Below, one piece after another: positions 1 through 6,722 of a stretch of 10,286 bases of DNA (position 1 is the stretch's first letter; every line of letters begins with the position of its first letter). The stretch spans positions 1 to 10,286 of the forward strand of contig CAYFJO010000399.1 in the NCBI GenBank assembly GCA_964343305.1, written 5' to 3'. A program made the position numbers and the translations under genes. The DNA comes from CAYFJO01 sp964343305 (GTDB lineage Bacteria; Planctomycetota; Planctomycetia; Pirellulales; Pirellulaceae). Below the pieces are notes generated by a model that was not told the DNA's origin, did not search any database, and was given only the letters and a program-made list of their open reading frames with translations.

Positions 1-3000
1 GTGTGGGATGTGGCGAGTAACAGCGAACTTGAGACGTTGCCTGGTCATGCAATGCCCGTGTTGAGCGTCGCGTTTGCTGCGGATGGCAAGACGGTGCTGT
101 CGGCCAGTGCGGACAAAACGGCACGTGTGTCGACGCTAAGCGCGCTTTGGGTCGCGGCCGCTGCCGAAGGAAAAGTAAACGATCTCGCGTTGACGGCCGA
201 CGGCACGAAGCTGGTCACTGCGGGCGACGACAAAGTCGTCCGAGTTTGGGACGCGACCAACGGTGCAAAGCTGCACGAGATGCCGACCGGCGCGATGCCG
301 CTGGCTGCCGTTGACATTCGAGCCGACGGCGCTCAAATTGTCGCGGCCAGCGCCGACATGAGCATCTACTCGTGGCCGTATGCGGCGGCGGGTCCCGGTG
401 AAGTTGTCAAGATTGCGACTCCAGCCGCGGTACTCGACGTGCAATACAATGCTGACGGAACGAAACTCGCGGCGGGTGGTGCCGACAATCATCTGCGCGT
501 GTTTGATCCAGCCGACGGTAAACTGTTGGAAGACATCACCGGCGCGGCTCCGGCCAGCGCCGTAGCGTTCGCGCCAGATGGCACTTCGGTGTCGCTGGCG
601 TCGGCCAACAGCGGCATCGCCCAGCCGTTATCGCTCATTCGGTTGATCACGGGGCACGAAGGTGCGGTGACAAGCGTGGCCTACACGCCAGATGGTTTGC
701 AACTGGCGAGCTGCGGCACGGACAAAACCGTGCGGCTGTGGAAGCTTGAAGATGGCACGCAAGTCGCCACGTTTGCTGGGCCAACTGACGCAGTGTCAAA
801 CTTGGCGATCTCCGAGGATGGTAAGCGAGTGGTCGCGGTGGGCGTCGACAAGATAGCACACACATGGGCGTTGCCGCCTGCATCGGCTGGTCCGATCGCT
901 GCCGAAGCAACGTTTGCGCACGAAGCCACGCTGCGTGGTGTTGCGATCAATGCCGACGGCACACGTGTTGCGACGGGCGGCGATGACAACTTGGTACATG
1001 TATGGGACGTCGCGACGGGGCGTGAGATCGAGCGACTTACGGGTCACGCGATGCCAGTGCTTTCGGTCGCTTTGGCTGGCGATGGCAAGACGGTCATCTC
1101 AGGTAGCTCGGACAAAGCCGGACGTGCGTGGACGCTCGCGGCGACTCGATTGATCGTGGCAGACGAAGCGAAAGTGAACGAACTCGCGCTGCTGCCCGAT
1201 GGTTCGCAGCTCGCATCGGCTGGCGACGACAAGATGGTCAAGTTATGGAACACTGCAACAGGCGAAGCCGTCGCGTCGCTTGCCGGCAGCACGGACAAAG
1301 TGCAATGTGTTGCCGTGCGAGCTGATGCGAAACAAGTCGCGGGTGGCGGAGTCGACAAGATCTTGTACTTGTGGCCATTGCCCGCCGCGGAGCCGGTAAA
1401 AGTCGAAACTCCGGCGGCGATCGTTTCGCTGGCGTACAACACGGACGGCAGTCGCATCGCGGTCGGCGGTGCGGACAAGCGACTGCGGGTCTACGACAGC
1501 ACGACGGGTGTGTTGTTGGAAGACATCGCGACCGAAGCGGTTGCGATCGATGTTGCGTTCACAGTGGATGGCGGATCACTGCTCGTGCCGAGTGCCAACA
1601 ATGGACTGCTACAAACTACATCACTCGTTCGCTTGATCGCTGGCCATGAAGACGCAGTGAATTCGCTAGCCTTCACACCCGACGGGACTCACCTGGTCAG
1701 CGGCGGCATGGACAAAACCGTCCGGCTGTGGAAACTGGACGACGGGACGCAAGTTCGAGCGTTCGTCGGAGCGACAGACGTCGTCAACTCGGTCAATGTG
1801 ACGCCCGACGGAACGACGGTGATCGGCGCGGGCGTTGACAAGATCATCCGCACGTGGAACTTGGCTGATGGAGTGGCCGGCACAACAATGACGCATCCAG
1901 ACGTCGTCACCAGCATCACAACGAGCGCTGATGGAACGCGTGTGGCCGCTACCGGCGTCGATATGGTCGTGCGAGTTTGGGATTTGACAACGGGCCGCGA
2001 GTTGGAACGGTTCACAGGACATGAGGGAGCGGGGCTAGGCGTTTCGTTTGCGGGCGACAGTAGAACAGTGGTGTCGGCCAGTGCAGACAAGACGGCGCGA
2101 ATTTGGAACGTTGCTGCCACGCGATTGTTCATCGCGGACGAAGCAAAGGTTGGCGACGTTGCGTTTTTGCCGGATGGTGCGCAGATCGCAACGGCTGGCA
2201 TGGACATGTTGGTCAAGACTTGGGACCTCGAAGGCAAACCGCTGAAGCAATTCGCTGGCGGCAAGGCGGCGCTGTCGCGCGTGGCGTTTCGTCCGGATGC
2301 CGCGCAAGTCGCGGCGGCGGATGTCGAAGGGCGACTGATGTTGTGGAACGTGGCCGACGGTGCACTACAACACACGGTCGAGACGGCTTCGCCGATTCAT
2401 GATTTGGCGTACAGCGCGGACAACACTCGTGTAATGGTGACCAATGCCGACAATAAACTACGCGTGTTCAATGCGACCGACGCAGCGCCGCTGCATGAAC
2501 TGACCGGTGCGGCTCCGACTTTGGCGGCACGATTTACGCCAGACGGTAAGCAGATCATCGCGGGTAGCGGGGACAACGGTGTGAATAATTGGGCATATGC
2601 CGCGCCTGGGTCGCTGAAAGATTTGGCTGGACATACCGGGTCGGTTTATTGCTTGGCGTACAACCATGACGGCACGATGGTCGCTTCGTCCGGCGCGGAC
2701 CAGACGGTAAGAATTTGGGATCCGGCCGCCGGTTCAGCGGTCAAACAATTAGCAGGTCATGAAGGTGGCGTTTATGCGCTCGCGTTCAGCCCCGACGACA
2801 TGCAACTCGTTTCGTGCGGCAACGACGGCACGGTACGTTTGTGGGACATCGCCGGCGGCACGGTCGTCAAGCAATTCGCACTTGCCGAAGAAGGTGCCAA
2901 GATGGGACCGCTGTACACCGTGGCGTTCAGCCCCGACGCCCAACTCGTTGCCGCCGCCGGCGCCGATCGTTTGATCCACATCTGGAACGTCGCCAACGGA

Positions 3001-3255
3001 CAGCTAACGCGAACGGTCGAGGGGCACACGGACGAAATCTATCGCGTCCAGTTCAACGCTCAAAGCACTCGGATCATGTCTGTCGGTCATTCTGGGGCGC
3101 TATCCATCTGGAACGTGGCCGACGGCCAGCAGGCGATGACCTCGACACTCGCCAACGTGGCTTATTTTGCCACCTATTCGGCTGACGGCACCAAGGTCAT
3201 TGCAACTTGCTCCGATGGCAAGGCCTACGTCGTCGATATCTCGGAAGATGCTCGA
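1..3255 (+). repeat. Higher-order repeat: three eight-blade WD40 modules
   Basis: The blades repeat as a block and not only singly. Module A covers residues 1-333 (bases 1-999), B 334-658 (1000-1974) and C 659-1085 (1975-3255). Each opens with V-W-D-(V/L)-x-(T/S)-x3-E, then a GH blade, then a blade containing a (D/E)-x-A-K-V or E-G-K-V motif. The equivalent GH of blade six lies at residues 218, 548 and 877, giving a period of about 330 residues. Irregular features recur at the same place: blade three of A and B ends in W-P instead of W-D, and blade five of A and B lacks a canonical WD end and reads S-A-N-(S/N)-G. Module C has diverged and carries two extra blades. The pattern indicates duplication of a whole eight-blade unit, with A and B the closest pair. 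Confidence 0.85.
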
Positions 3256-3258
3256 TAG
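1..3258 (+). CDS. WD40-repeat beta-propeller protein, 5'-partial
   Basis: This frame is open from the first base to a TAG stop and encodes 1085 residues. The GTG at base 1 is probably an internal Val: the protein begins in the middle of a blade-ending V-W-D motif, so the true N-terminus lies outside the window. About 26 WD40 blades of about 40 residues can be counted. Typical marks are GH dipeptides (residues 15, 218, 348, 548, 673, 877), a DG turn in most blades, and blade ends such as V-R-L-W-K, V-R-V-W-D and I-W-N. The last blade ends at V-V-D-I, followed by a short tail. No enzymatic domain or membrane segment is visible in this part. WD40 propellers are protein-interaction scaffolds; in planctomycetes such arrays often follow an N-terminal c-type cytochrome or kinase domain, which cannot be checked here. 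The family call is secure; the role is unknown. Confidence 0.93.
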   Translation: MWDVASNSELETLPGHAMPVLSVAFAADGKTVLSASADKTARVSTLSALWVAAAAEGKVNDLALTADGTKLVTAGDDKVVRVWDATNGAKLHEMPTGAMPLAAVDIRADGAQIVAASADMSIYSWPYAAAGPGEVVKIATPAAVLDVQYNADGTKLAAGGADNHLRVFDPADGKLLEDITGAAPASAVAFAPDGTSVSLASANSGIAQPLSLIRLITGHEGAVTSVAYTPDGLQLASCGTDKTVRLWKLEDGTQVATFAGPTDAVSNLAISEDGKRVVAVGVDKIAHTWALPPASAGPIAAEATFAHEATLRGVAINADGTRVATGGDDNLVHVWDVATGREIERLTGHAMPVLSVALAGDGKTVISGSSDKAGRAWTLAATRLIVADEAKVNELALLPDGSQLASAGDDKMVKLWNTATGEAVASLAGSTDKVQCVAVRADAKQVAGGGVDKILYLWPLPAAEPVKVETPAAIVSLAYNTDGSRIAVGGADKRLRVYDSTTGVLLEDIATEAVAIDVAFTVDGGSLLVPSANNGLLQTTSLVRLIAGHEDAVNSLAFTPDGTHLVSGGMDKTVRLWKLDDGTQVRAFVGATDVVNSVNVTPDGTTVIGAGVDKIIRTWNLADGVAGTTMTHPDVVTSITTSADGTRVAATGVDMVVRVWDLTTGRELERFTGHEGAGLGVSFAGDSRTVVSASADKTARIWNVAATRLFIADEAKVGDVAFLPDGAQIATAGMDMLVKTWDLEGKPLKQFAGGKAALSRVAFRPDAAQVAAADVEGRLMLWNVADGALQHTVETASPIHDLAYSADNTRVMVTNADNKLRVFNATDAAPLHELTGAAPTLAARFTPDGKQIIAGSGDNGVNNWAYAAPGSLKDLAGHTGSVYCLAYNHDGTMVASSGADQTVRIWDPAAGSAVKQLAGHEGGVYALAFSPDDMQLVSCGNDGTVRLWDIAGGTVVKQFALAEEGAKMGPLYTVAFSPDAQLVAAAGADRLIHIWNVANGQLTRTVEGHTDEIYRVQFNAQSTRIMSVGHSGALSIWNVADGQQAMTSTLANVAYFATYSADGTKVIATCSDGKAYVVDISEDAR

Positions 3259-3324
3259 AGTGGAGAGTGGCATAATGGTTGGCGGCGCGAATATGGCGGT
3301 GTTTCCGAGTTTCGATCCAACATG

Positions 3325-3395
3325 GTCACAGCCTCTTTGCTGTCACAGCTATCGTTACCAAAACAACGGCTCGTAAAGTAGCAGGAGGCTGTGAC
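3325..3395. repeat. 11-bp perfect inverted repeat, 49-base spacer
   Basis: GTCACAGCCTC at 3325-3335 is the exact reverse complement of GAGGCTGTGAC at 3385-3395. A partial third copy, TGTCACAGC, lies at 3341-3349 inside the spacer. The arms lie about 70 bases after the WD40 stop. There is no T-run on either side, so an intrinsic terminator is unlikely. It could be the remnant of a small transposable element or a paired regulatory site. Confidence 0.6.
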
Positions 3396-3572
3396 TTGTG
3401 TCTATTTCAACGGTATTGGGGCCAATCCGGTGTGTTGCGCAAACCAACCCCACTAATACCAAAGCGTTATGAATCTGGCGATCACCGGGGTACTCCACAC
3501 ACGGTACCACAGAGGCTTGCTGCACACACCCTACTTTTCGATGAACGGTCCGGGTTGGCCATTGTCAGCGAT

Positions 3573-3600
3573 TTGCCCGACGCCCCGCTCCGGCTATACT
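3573..3600 (+). promoter_or_regulatory. Putative sigma70-type promoter for the secreted hypothetical gene
   Basis: TTGCCC at 3573-3578 and TATACT at 3595-3600 are separated by 16 bases. The -10 hexamer matches the consensus at five of six positions; the -35 keeps only the TTG core, and the spacer is slightly short. Transcription would begin near 3607 and leave a leader of about 60 bases before the ATG at 3671. This is the best promoter candidate between the WD40 gene and the next gene. Confidence 0.45.
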
Positions 3601-3670
3601 AAATAATGAACCTGCCAAGCCCCTAACTCCTGGGCAATTCGTGACACTCCTTTTGATAGAGAACCACACT

Positions 3671-4345
3671 ATGAATCTTCGTTGTGTTTCTACGCTCCTT
3701 GTACTGATACCGTTTCTTGAAGTGTCTGCAGCGACGCATCGTGTGGAAGTCTTGAAGGAGGCCCCGCCGAAAGAAGTCGCAAAGGACATCGCGGCACAAC
3801 TCCAACCAACCGGCTTTAAGGTTGTCCGAGGCACCAGCCGCACGGTCTGCGACGTTTGGTTGTGCAAAGCGTGGCCCGTCGCGGGCGACTTCGAGGCCAC
3901 CGACGAAGTCTTGTACCCCTTCAAGCCCGGCCAGTTGATTGGCGTCATCCGCTATCCACGCAAAGCCAGTGACTTCCGCGACCAAGAGATCGAGAGTGGA
4001 ATCTATACCATGCGATACGCCCAGCAACCGGTCGATGGTTCACACATCGGCACGTCCCCAACGCGCGACTTTGTGCTTCTGATTTCCGCCGAAGAGGATA
4101 GCAAACCGACTGACCTGGAGAACGACCCGCTGATCGAAAAGAGCACCGAAGCCGCCGGCACAACTCATCCCGCGATGCTGTGCATGCAGCGCGTCAGAGG
4201 CAAAGTCGCCGCCGATCTCACGATCCGCCACAACGAAGAACACGACTGGTGGATCGTCACGGTTCAAGGTGACGCAAAGTCCGGTGACGAAACAAAGAAA
4301 CTTCCTGTGGACTTTGTCTTCGTCGGCATTTCGTCGGAAGTGTGA
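3671..4345 (+). CDS. Secreted hypothetical protein, 224 aa
   Basis: The ATG at 3671 is preferred over the in-frame GTG at 3641, because from this ATG the protein begins directly with a Sec-type signal peptide: residues 1-20 have a short basic start, a hydrophobic core and a V-S-A cleavage site before A-T-H. The mature part of about 204 residues is soluble, with no further membrane segment. Visible landmarks are a C-x4-C pair (C60, C65), a motif around I-R-Y-P-R (93-97), G-I-Y-T-M-R-Y-A near 110-117, Q-P-V-D-G-S-H-I-G near 119-127, and T-H-P-A-M-L near 165-170. I believe similar proteins annotated only as hypothetical occur in planctomycetes and acidobacteria, but I know no function for them. 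It stands alone on the plus strand and ends 41 bases from the converging selenoprotein gene. No clear Shine-Dalgarno site is visible. Confidence 0.82.
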   Translation: MNLRCVSTLLVLIPFLEVSAATHRVEVLKEAPPKEVAKDIAAQLQPTGFKVVRGTSRTVCDVWLCKAWPVAGDFEATDEVLYPFKPGQLIGVIRYPRKASDFRDQEIESGIYTMRYAQQPVDGSHIGTSPTRDFVLLISAEEDSKPTDLENDPLIEKSTEAAGTTHPAMLCMQRVRGKVAADLTIRHNEEHDWWIVTVQGDAKSGDETKKLPVDFVFVGISSEV

Positions 4346-4386
4346 CCACCCCCGTAGAGGTGCCAAACTTCAAGCCTTGAGATCAG

Positions 4387-5478
4387 TCATCGCTCGTCTT
4401 GGCTCAATTCATCGAGCAGCCCATCGATGGCCGCGTCTAGTTCTTCGGGTTGAATGTTGTGGTAGCGGATTACGCCCTTGTGGTCGAGCAGGTGAATCGT
4501 CGGCCGCTGAAGGACTTGCCACGTCGTTTGGATCGGCCCGTCCACACGGCCATTGTCCCACCAACTTCGCCAAGTGATGCGTGATTTGACTAGCGTCTCT
4601 TTCAACGCTTCGCGGTCTTCGTCGCTGTTGACGCCTAGCAAGACGAACGGTTTGTCAGCGAGGTTTTTCACGAGCGACCGCTCGTGGGAGTACAGCTCAC
4701 GGCACGGCGTTCACCAGTGGCCCCAGAACGAGAGCATGACGACTTTGCCGCGATAGTCGCCTAGTTTGAACGCTTTGCCGTGAATGTCTTCGGCCGATAT
4801 CTCCAGCGCCACTTTGCCCACGGTCAGATGGCGAATCGCAAACAGCCTTTTCGTGGCGATCTCGCCCATTGTGCTGTTGTGGATCTCAACGGCGGAAAAC
4901 GACTCCAGAAGCCGCTCGTATGTTTGCTCGCGTTGTCTTTCCAACAGAGCAGGCTTGAGCAACATCAGATGTTGGCCGTACTCTTTGCCGTAATATTGCA
5001 AGATGCGTGTGGTCAGGTCGGGCTGCGACTTTAACTGGTCGAGTATCTCGGATTCAAGATCCAGCAAAGCTGCGAGGTAGTAACCCGCTTGGGCTCGGAC
5101 GTTTTGATGAGGGCTGCTTTCCAGTGCTGCACGAAGTAGCTTTTCGGCCGCGATCGACCGGGATTTGGCGATGTCCTTGCAGGTCGCCCCCAACTTTTCA
5201 CTGCGAATGTGGTGCTTGGCAAGCATTTCGAGTGCCTGCGTCGTATCGGATTTTCCTCTTACCTTTTTGACAACCCACAACAATGCATCGGCCGCCGTCG
5301 GGTCAGTCTGGTGTTGCTCTGCGAAGTGAAGAAAGCGGGACGCATAAGCTCGCGCACCGCCCTGTTCTTCGTACTCGTCGAGCAAGGCTTGGAATTGCCT
5401 GGCGGCGGGAGCGTCTTCCGCGGCAAATGCTGAGATGGAAAAGACGCTTAGCGCGAAGAGGAGAGTTGTCGTTTTCAT
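4387..5478 (-). CDS. Secreted thioredoxin-fold selenoprotein (UxxC TlpA/redoxin-like), UGA read as Sec
   Basis: The gene starts at ATG 5478 and ends at TGA 4389-4387, with one in-frame TGA at 4713-4711, giving 363 residues if that codon is read through. Residues 1-19 are a signal peptide (A-F-A before A-E-D). Residues 25-215 are mostly alpha-helical, with heptad-like and TPR-like character but no named domain. Residues 221-363 form a TlpA/AhpC-type thioredoxin fold: G-K-A-F-K-L-G-D-Y-R-G-K-V-V (234-247), F-W-G-H-W (251-255), then UGA as residue 256, T-P-C (257-259), a V-N-S-D strand end (283-286), W-W-D-N-G (306-310), and the cis-proline in Q-R-P-T (P326). UGA replaces the N-terminal, attacking cysteine of CxxC, and all fold elements continue in frame after it. 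It follows the di-heme peroxidase gene by 30 bases and should act outside the cytoplasmic membrane as a thiol/selenol oxidoreductase. A nonsense mutation is the alternative, but the SECIS-like hairpin argues against it. Confidence 0.87.
4669..4713 (-). promoter_or_regulatory. Bacterial SECIS-like element: UGA plus GGUC-loop hairpin
   Basis: On the minus-strand mRNA the UGA (4713-4711) is followed by 24 bases, then CACGAGC (4686-4680), loop GGUC (4679-4676) and GCUCGUG (4675-4669). The stem is seven perfect base pairs, and the loop starts with GGU, the feature SelB recognises in known bacterial SECIS hairpins such as that of E. coli fdhF. Thirty-one bases separate the UGA from the loop, inside the distance range known for bacterial elements. 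The hairpin lies in the coding frame and encodes H-E-R-S-L-V, fitting the protein at the start of the first helix after the redox motif. Read from sequence alone; not folded by computation. Confidence 0.85.
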
Positions 5479-5508
5479 GTTGGCGAGGTGCGTCACGCGT
5501 AGCGTGAT

Positions 5509-6696
5509 CTACTTTGGGAATGGATCGGAGAACCTTGGATCGGAAATGAAATTCTTGTCGGTCAATGTTTTCATGAAGGCGACCAATGCCGCCTTTTGCT
5601 TGGCGGTTAGTCCAAAGCCGGAAGTTCCTAGTTTACCGACAGGAGCATCGTCGCTGAACGCTAGACCAAGGTTCGGATGTGGATGCACGCCTTCGCTGTA
5701 ATGGTCAACGACTTGCTCCAACGTCTTGAACCTTCCATCGTGCATAAAAGGCGCAGTGAGTTCAATGTTTCGTAGCGACGGGGCTTTAAACTTGCCGTTG
5801 TTGGTATGTGTGAAAGGATCGTTGGGCGGGACATCGCGGGCTCCCAGACCTTGATCCGTATATTCGCGGTCGAGTCCGTTGTTGAAGGACTTGGGCATGC
5901 CGAAGGTGGGTGGCACGTGACAGTGCGCACAACCAATCTCGGCGACACCTTCCAGTCCATCGATGAACAGCGATTTGCCGAGGTTCTCTTCCTCCGTAAA
6001 GCCATCAAAGTCTCGCGAAAAATCGCCACCCATCGCCTGGGCCTCACGATCGAATTTCGTATCGAACGAGACCATGGCTCGCATGAACTGGGCGACCGAT
6101 TTGGCGATTCGGCCGCTGGTGACCTTCGGCGAGCCAAATGCGTCCTCGAACAGCGGCGGATAGTACGGGAGCTTCTGCAATCTCACCTCCAACGCACTGA
6201 GTTGCATGCCCATCTCCACCTTGTCCTGAATCGGCAGCAGCACTTGACCTTCCAGCGTAGCCGCATGCTCGTCCCAAAAGAAACCGGGACGCCTGCCGTT
6301 GATGTTCGTAAAACGGAGATTCGCCAAACCCATTGCGTTTCGCCGGGTGCGCTCACCCTTGAACCCAACACTCAGTGGCCGTGGATCGACAAAGGCAAGC
6401 TGCTGGAGATGACACGACGCGCAGGCAATGGTGCGGTTTGCCGACAGTTGCTTGTCGTAAAACAATACGCGGCCCAGGATCGCTCCGGCATCGGTCAACG
6501 GATTATCTTGCGGCGTATTGTCCCATTCATGCGCCGTCGTCTTATCGATGTAGCGGGGTAACTTAACCGGCGTATAGCGGTATTGCTCATTCGGCAACTC
6601 TGGCTTGACGACGATTTTGATCTCGTCGGAGCAAAGTTGCAACGCGCTGGTCATAACCAGTAGTATCGTGACCGCGCAGCGTATGTGAATCGTCAT
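5509..6696 (-). CDS. Di-heme cytochrome c peroxidase / MauG family protein
   Basis: A 395-residue protein with a hydrophobic signal sequence (about residues 1-22), so it should act in the periplasm or on the outer face of the membrane. Two covalent heme c motifs are present: C-A-S-C-H (92-96) and C-A-H-C-H (256-260). Other family marks are L-F-Y-D (78-81) before the first heme, F-F-W-D-E (139-143) with the conserved bridging Trp, and A-P-F-M-H-D-G (315-321), which supplies a candidate distal Met ligand (M318) and typifies the MauG/CCP group. Length and order fit a complete enzyme. Members reduce H2O2 with electrons from small c-type donors or, in MauG, oxidise a protein substrate; which applies here cannot be told. 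It lies between the kinase gene (26-base gap) and the selenoprotein gene (30-base gap). No Shine-Dalgarno site is evident. Confidence 0.95.
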   Translation of the reverse strand: MTIHIRCAVTILLVMTSALQLCSDEIKIVVKPELPNEQYRYTPVKLPRYIDKTTAHEWDNTPQDNPLTDAGAILGRVLFYDKQLSANRTIACASCHLQQLAFVDPRPLSVGFKGERTRRNAMGLANLRFTNINGRRPGFFWDEHAATLEGQVLLPIQDKVEMGMQLSALEVRLQKLPYYPPLFEDAFGSPKVTSGRIAKSVAQFMRAMVSFDTKFDREAQAMGGDFSRDFDGFTEEENLGKSLFIDGLEGVAEIGCAHCHVPPTFGMPKSFNNGLDREYTDQGLGARDVPPNDPFTHTNNGKFKAPSLRNIELTAPFMHDGRFKTLEQVVDHYSEGVHPHPNLGLAFSDDAPVGKLGTSGFGLTAKQKAALVAFMKTLTDKNFISDPRFSDPFPK

Positions 6697-6704
6697 GATA
6701 AATG

Positions 6705-6720
6705 TAACGCGGCAGCGTTA
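6705..6720. repeat. Short perfect hairpin between kinase and peroxidase genes
   Basis: TAACGC (6705-6710) and GCGTTA (6715-6720) are perfect inverted repeats around a four-base loop. They fill most of the 26-base gap, directly upstream of the peroxidase ATG. There is no T-run, so termination is unlikely; an effect on translation start or mRNA processing is possible. Only a six-bp stem, so chance remains possible. Confidence 0.4.
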
Positions 6721-6722
6721 GG

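Larger units (their letters stand above)
3259..3670. other. Non-coding gap with several inverted repeats
   Basis: This stretch of about 410 bases has no convincing gene; the short open frames lack any recognisable protein character. It holds an 11-bp perfect inverted repeat (3325-3335 with 3385-3395) and a second stem, GGTATT-GGGG at 3412-3421, which pairs with CCCC at 3448-3451 and AATACC at 3455-3460 with a three-base bulge. A third weaker pair is CCGGTG (3427-3432) with CACCGG (3483-3488). A promoter-like site lies at its right end. No clear intrinsic terminator with a T-run follows the WD40 gene. The density of inverted repeats suggests a structured RNA or a decayed mobile element, but I cannot decide which. 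Confidence 0.5.

Noticed and set aside
1689..2375. A 228-residue minus-strand open frame in the WD40 gene
   Set aside because: It arises from repeated GC-rich codons of the WD40 array and is low-complexity Ser/Thr/Ala-rich.
1..3255. Regular repeats as a CRISPR array
   Set aside because: The repeats are diverged coding units of about 120 bases in one continuous reading frame, without identical short repeats and spacers.
3641..3670. GTG 3641 as start of the secreted hypothetical protein
   Set aside because: It would add ten residues with an acidic residue in front of the signal peptide; ATG 3671 gives a standard signal sequence.
4387..4671. A separate 94-residue redoxin gene starting at ATG 4671
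   Set aside because: It lacks the first strand and redox motif of the fold, its ATG falls at the foot of the SECIS stem, and it is in the same frame as the upstream part with only one UGA between. It is the C-terminal part of the selenoprotein.
4711..5496. A truncated 261-residue protein or pseudogene ending at the UGA
   Set aside because: The stop falls exactly on the CxxC cysteine, with a GGUC-loop hairpin downstream and an undamaged frame afterwards. The GTG at 5496 is also rejected as start, since ATG 5478 gives a clean signal peptide.
5806..6561. A 251-residue plus-strand open frame opposite the di-heme peroxidase gene
   Set aside because: The minus strand encodes a protein with two heme motifs and all family landmarks; the plus-strand frame shows no recognisable domain and is a shadow.
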